From positions 1 through 23,993 of the forward strand of contig CAJUNZ010000042.1 in NCBI GenBank assembly GCA_910587755.1: a stretch of DNA of 23,993 bases. Reading direction: 5' to 3'. Below the pieces are notes generated by a model. It was not told the DNA's origin, did no database searches, and saw only the letters and a program-made list of their open reading frames with translations. The position numbers and the translations under genes are program-made. The stretch is from an uncultured Acetatifactor sp. (lineage in GTDB: Bacteria; Bacillota; Clostridia; Lachnospirales; Lachnospiraceae). Of the stretch, positions 20,787 through 23,993 are shown piece by piece (the stretch's first letter is position 1; each line of letters opens with the position of its first letter).

Positions 20787-23012
20787 TCAGGCCTCCCTGT
20801 ATGCCGCAAAACTCAAAATCACCTTAAACAGATCCCCGTCCGTCACAATCTCCATGCGGCCTCCCTGCAGCTCCACCAGGCTCTTTGCAATGGACAGTCC
20901 CAGGCCGTTCCCTTCCATGTGCCGGGACCGATCCCCTCTGACAAACCTCTCCTCCAGCTCCTCTCCGGACATTTCCAGGGGATACTTGGACATATTCCGG
21001 AACACCACTAAAACTCTGCCTCCCTTTTCCTCCACACTCAGATACACTCTGGAATGCTCCTGGGCATACTTGCAGGTATTGCTCAGCAGATTGTCAAACA
21101 CCCTCCACAGATGCCTTCCGTCTGCCAGAATCCTCACACTCTCCTGGGGCTGTCTGGCAATCAGCTCCAGGCCTTTTTCCTCCATTCTGCTCTGGTATTC
21201 TCCCACCGCCTGGGTGAGAATCACCCCTGCCTGGCAGGGAACCAGATCCACCTCCAGATTCCCTGTGGTTGCCTTGGATGCCTCCACCAGGTCTTCCAAG
21301 AGTTTTTTCAGCCTCCTGGACTGTCGCAGAAGCACTTCCGCATACTCCCTGATCCTGCCTTCAGAATCTGACAGTTTCCCCTGGAAATCCTGGGCCGTAT
21401 GCTCTTCTCCCCCGCTAAGTCCCTCCTGATCGGAGTCTGAAATGTTGGTTTCTTCACAGATCAGATCCGCATAATTTATAATGGACGTCAGGGGGGTTTT
21501 GATATCATGGGACACATTTGTGATAAGTTCCGTCTTCAGTCGTTCACTTTTCATGCGCTCTTCCACCGCCCTGGCAATACCCACGCCTATGCTGTTCAGG
21601 TTTTCCCCATGCTCCCTGAAATCTCCGAACATCCTGGAAGTATCTACGGCATAATTTTCCTGTCCTTCCGCCAGAGCCCTGCCTGCCTCCAGAAACCTTT
21701 TACACACCAGGGCAATGTACAGAACCCCCCCAAACAGCAGCACCTTTTCCACGGCCCACAGGCTGAGAAGCGGCGACAGCCGCCTGACCTCCTTCAGAAC
21801 GATCAACTCCAGGATACAGATTGCGATAAATGCCAGTATAGTGCACGCCACCGCAGGTATTTTGCTGACGACAGCCACCACCATCTGCTTCAAAATGTAC
21901 AGCGCTCTGACTCCCGCCCTGCCAAGCTTATAGATCAAAGTATGCCGCAGGCAATTTCCCATTTTCATCCGCAAAGCCAGTTCCATCAAGTAAAATGTAA
22001 CCAGGATCAGCACCACAGTTCCCCCGGCCAGCAGCACCAGAAGCCTCTTTATCTCACTTCCGTACCTGACTGATTCACCCATTACCCGCAGCAGGCAGTA
22101 CACCGCTCCTCCCCAGACCACCGTCAGTACATCCAAGTGAAAACCTGTCAGCACGCTGGGCGCAATGCCCCTGTACCCGTTGCGGTGCCCCACGCTGCTG
22201 AGAAGAAACACAAAACAAACCATAAAAAGTATAACACTCCCCAGAGCCAAGCCAATAATCGCATACCTGATTTCATAGACTTTGCCGATCAATTCTGCAA
22301 CCTCCTGAAATTCATCTTTCAAGAGAAATTCCTCATCCATATAGACCCGGAACAGATAACTTCCGCCCTGCTCCAGAGTATGCCCATTCAAGGTAATCGG
22401 CTCTCCTGTATAGAAAAGATTCCGGTGCAGATCCAGAGTGAGTTCCGTTGCACCCCCGTTCCAGGTATTCCACAGCATGCGAATATCTTTCTCATCTGTA
22501 GAAAACATGGCGATCCCAATGTTTTTATCTCTGCATACCTCTTCCGCCCCCTCCAGGTCCCCTCTGCTCAGGCAGCTGACGGCATTGTCCACCGCCTCCG
22601 CGCACTTTGCGTGCAGGCTCTCTATCAGCAGATCATCCAACTTCTCAGTATATACACCGGCTTCCCAGCAGTACAGACCCAGGGCCGCCATAGATGAACC
22701 CGTCACAAAACAGACCACCAACAGGAAAAAAACCATCACCTTTACCGCCAGGGAACCTGTCAGACGCTTTTTCTCCGGGCGTCTCTCCTGCCCGTATTCC
22801 CTTTCCTCCCCCTGTTCCAGGCCGCTCATCCTCTCCTCTTCTATTCTGTCTCTCTGCTCCGGGCCGCTCATCCTCTCCTCTTCTATTCTGTCCTTCTGCT
22901 CCGGGCCGCTCACCCTCTCCTCTTCCGTTCTGTCCCTCTGCTCCGGGCCGCTCACCCTCTCCTCTTCTATTCTGTCCTTCTGCTCTTGTCCGCCCATCCC
23001 CTCTTCTCTCAT
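20787..23012 (-). CDS. Membrane sensor histidine kinase with N-terminal tandem repeats
   Basis: This 741-aa kinase has an unusual hydrophilic N-terminus (residues 1-85) made mostly of four 14-residue repeats of the type GPEQRDRIEEERMS. A membrane helix (about 90-112) and an extracytoplasmic domain (about 113-248) follow. Further helices lie near 250-272, 292-310, 323-343, 375-405 and 418-437. His502 lies in NVSHDIKTPLTS, the N-box is NLLSNTCKYAQ and the G-box GNGLGLSIAK. The two dimerisation helices are separated by an acidic insertion (about 523-555) absent from the first kinase. AGGAGGAAGGA directly precedes ATG 23012, 16 nt after the response regulator. The signal is unknown. Confidence 0.9.
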   Translation of the reverse strand: MREEGMGGQEQKDRIEEERVSGPEQRDRTEEERVSGPEQKDRIEEERMSGPEQRDRIEEERMSGLEQGEEREYGQERRPEKKRLTGSLAVKVMVFFLLVVCFVTGSSMAALGLYCWEAGVYTEKLDDLLIESLHAKCAEAVDNAVSCLSRGDLEGAEEVCRDKNIGIAMFSTDEKDIRMLWNTWNGGATELTLDLHRNLFYTGEPITLNGHTLEQGGSYLFRVYMDEEFLLKDEFQEVAELIGKVYEIRYAIIGLALGSVILFMVCFVFLLSSVGHRNGYRGIAPSVLTGFHLDVLTVVWGGAVYCLLRVMGESVRYGSEIKRLLVLLAGGTVVLILVTFYLMELALRMKMGNCLRHTLIYKLGRAGVRALYILKQMVVAVVSKIPAVACTILAFIAICILELIVLKEVRRLSPLLSLWAVEKVLLFGGVLYIALVCKRFLEAGRALAEGQENYAVDTSRMFGDFREHGENLNSIGVGIARAVEERMKSERLKTELITNVSHDIKTPLTSIINYADLICEETNISDSDQEGLSGGEEHTAQDFQGKLSDSEGRIREYAEVLLRQSRRLKKLLEDLVEASKATTGNLEVDLVPCQAGVILTQAVGEYQSRMEEKGLELIARQPQESVRILADGRHLWRVFDNLLSNTCKYAQEHSRVYLSVEEKGGRVLVVFRNMSKYPLEMSGEELEERFVRGDRSRHMEGNGLGLSIAKSLVELQGGRMEIVTDGDLFKVILSFAAYREA
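22821..22988 (-). repeat. Four 42-bp in-frame tandem repeats
   Basis: Unit starts at 22821, 22863, 22905 and 22947 share most bases; a degenerate fifth follows to about 23010. Each unit encodes 14 charged residues, two heptads long. Copy-number change would keep the reading frame. Confidence 0.9.
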
Positions 23013-23028
23013 TCCTTCCTCCTGCCAG

Positions 23029-23721
23029 TCACTTTATTTTTTCACATTTATACCCCTGTCCCCACACCACTTTCAAATATCTGGGCTCTGCAGGATTAAT
23101 CTCCAGCTTCTCTCGGATATGCCGGATATGTACCGCCACCGTATTCTCACTTCCGTAAGGCAGATCCTTCCATATCCTCTGATAGATTTCTTTGGGCGAA
23201 AAAACCTGTCCTGGATGCTGCATCAGAAGTTTCAGTATCTCGTATTCTGTGGGAGTCAGCGCCACTTCCTCCCCGTCCAGCATCACCTTTTTCTGCACAT
23301 CATCCAGTTCAATAGCCCCGCATCTTAAAACTTCCCGGCGCATATTCCCCGCCCCCAGCTGCATATACCTCCTAAGCTGAGACTTTACCCGGGCAGACAC
23401 TTCCACAGGGTGAAAAGGTTTGGTGATATAATCATCCGCTCCCACCGTAAGCCCCAGAACCTTGTCCGCCTCCTCAGACTTGGCTGTCAGAAGAATAATC
23501 GGCACATTACTTCTCTCCCTGATCTTGACCATGGCCTCCATGCCGTCCATTCCAGGCATCATAATATCAAGCAGAACCAGATGAATGTCATGCTCTTCCA
23601 CAGCCTTTAATGCCCCCATGCCGTCATAGGCCTCGTAAAGGACATATCCTGGATCACTCAGATAAATTTTAAGTGCATTGACAATGTCGCGCTCATCGTC
23701 ACATATTAAAATGTTATACAT
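23029..23721 (-). CDS. OmpR/PhoB-family response regulator
   Basis: This 230-aa regulator starts MYNILICDDERDIV. The phospho-acceptor Asp is in LVLLDIMMPGMDG, the conserved Lys in YITKPFHP, and the winged helix reads LTPTEYEILKLL, ENTVAVHIRHIREKLE and VVWGQGYK. An upstream in-frame ATG at 23772 exists, but GGAAGGAAA before ATG 23721 and the family length favour the shorter form. It is partnered with the repeat-bearing kinase 16 nt downstream. Direct 11-bp repeats upstream (23814-23835) suggest autoregulation. Confidence 0.94.
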   Translation of the reverse strand: MYNILICDDERDIVNALKIYLSDPGYVLYEAYDGMGALKAVEEHDIHLVLLDIMMPGMDGMEAMVKIRERSNVPIILLTAKSEEADKVLGLTVGADDYITKPFHPVEVSARVKSQLRRYMQLGAGNMRREVLRCGAIELDDVQKKVMLDGEEVALTPTEYEILKLLMQHPGQVFSPKEIYQRIWKDLPYGSENTVAVHIRHIREKLEINPAEPRYLKVVWGQGYKCEKIK

Positions 23722-23798
23722 ATCCGTATTTCCTTCCTGTAACAGAACTTTTGCGAAAATCATGATTCTCATGAAATTATTCTACCAAGAAAATATTT

Positions 23799-23835
23799 AA
23801 TATAAAATGAGGGAATTGTTTAAGAATCCCTTAAG
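23799..23835 (-). promoter_or_regulatory. Regulator promoter with 11-bp direct repeats
   Basis: On the minus strand CTTAAGGGATT and CTTAAACAATT are adjacent 11-nt repeats (8 of 11 identical) just upstream of an AT-rich -10 (TATATT, 23804-23799). This is the usual layout for OmpR-family self-activation. Confidence 0.55.
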
Positions 23836-23917
23836 ATTTGCCCGGTTTGCTGACTTCTTCTCTTTCAATGCCTTTCAGAAAATCCAGCATTTATAGCGCT
23901 CATATGCCCAGTTTTCT

Positions 23918-23993
23918 ATGAGTACATATGAAGAATTTATGGTGCTGCTTACTTTTGCAATTCTTATTGTCGCCATTTTGGAATATGTCAACC
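23918..23993 (+). CDS. Holin-like type I toxin, 5' part (cut by window edge)
   Basis: The frame from ATG 23918 encodes at least 25 residues: MSTYEEFMVLL, then a hydrophobic stretch TFAILIVAIL, then EYVN at the window end. The MSTYE start followed by one short membrane helix matches the small putative holin-like toxins (Hol_Tox, TxpA/BsrG-like) common in Firmicutes. No good ribosome site precedes it, which is common in such genes. A TTGACA on the opposite strand (minus strand, about 23992-23987) could serve an antisense RNA. The antitoxin and the 3' end lie outside the window. Confidence 0.55.
   Translation, partial: MSTYEEFMVLLTFAILIVAILEYVN

Noticed and set aside
22821..22988. Regular 42-bp repeats as a CRISPR array
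   Set aside because: The units abut with no unique spacers and lie in frame inside a histidine kinase gene.

Overview
The window looks like chromosomal DNA of an anaerobic, fairly GC-rich gut-type Clostridia, most likely Lachnospiraceae. This is inferred from AGGAGG-type ribosome sites, consensus sigma-A promoters, a B12-independent glycyl-radical microcompartment locus, OmpR-family two-component pairs and an AAA-ATPase/PD-(D/E)XK gene. I cannot name a species.

Region 1 (about 126-13136, all on the minus strand) is a bacterial microcompartment locus of the glycyl-radical type with a class II aldolase, the architecture usually called GRM5 (fucose/rhamnose-derived 1,2-propanediol). In transcription order it encodes a glycyl-radical diol dehydratase, its radical-SAM activase, a YdcF/DUF218 protein, a fuculose/rhamnulose-phosphate-type aldolase, a GlcG/PduO-C-like protein, a CoA-acylating propionaldehyde dehydrogenase (PduP type), a zinc alcohol dehydrogenase, four hexameric shell proteins, a PduL phosphotransacylase, a PduN/EutN vertex protein, a PduS-like Fe-S flavoprotein and a PduT-like trimeric shell protein. 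Inferred flux: the aldolase splits the deoxysugar phosphate into DHAP and lactaldehyde. Lactaldehyde is reduced to 1,2-propanediol and dehydrated to propionaldehyde inside the shell. Propionaldehyde is then dismutated to propanol (ADH) and propionyl-CoA/propionyl-phosphate (PduP/PduL). Several cargo proteins carry encapsulation-peptide-like amphipathic helices. Two strong promoters are visible, one before the dehydratase (TTGACA-17-TATACT) and one before the aldolase (TTGACT-17-TATAAT). The second overlaps a 12-bp palindrome and is followed by a long, foldable leader.

Region 2 (13246-16437) is a two-component system (response regulator then kinase, minus strand) directly upstream of the dehydratase promoter. 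Tandem 11-bp repeats typical of OmpR-family sites lie upstream of the regulator and overlap a rightward promoter.

Region 3 (16586-18836, plus strand) holds a nitroreductase, a structured intergenic region with a strong terminator, and pyrB-pyrI (aspartate transcarbamoylase).

Region 4 (18847-20756) holds a 59-bp palindromic repeat that also occurs at the window start, then a minus-strand AAA-ATPase/nuclease-fold gene with its own terminator. Region 5 (20787-23835) is a second two-component system whose kinase has an N-terminal 14-residue tandem repeat. The window ends inside a small plus-strand gene resembling holin-like type I toxins.

The most distinctive observations are the paired 59-bp elements placed 3' of both the microcompartment operon and pyrBI, the palindrome plus leader at the aldolase promoter, a shell gene with two plausible starts, a Cys-rich targeting tail on the aldolase, and possible small ORFs and intercistronic hairpins among the shell genes.
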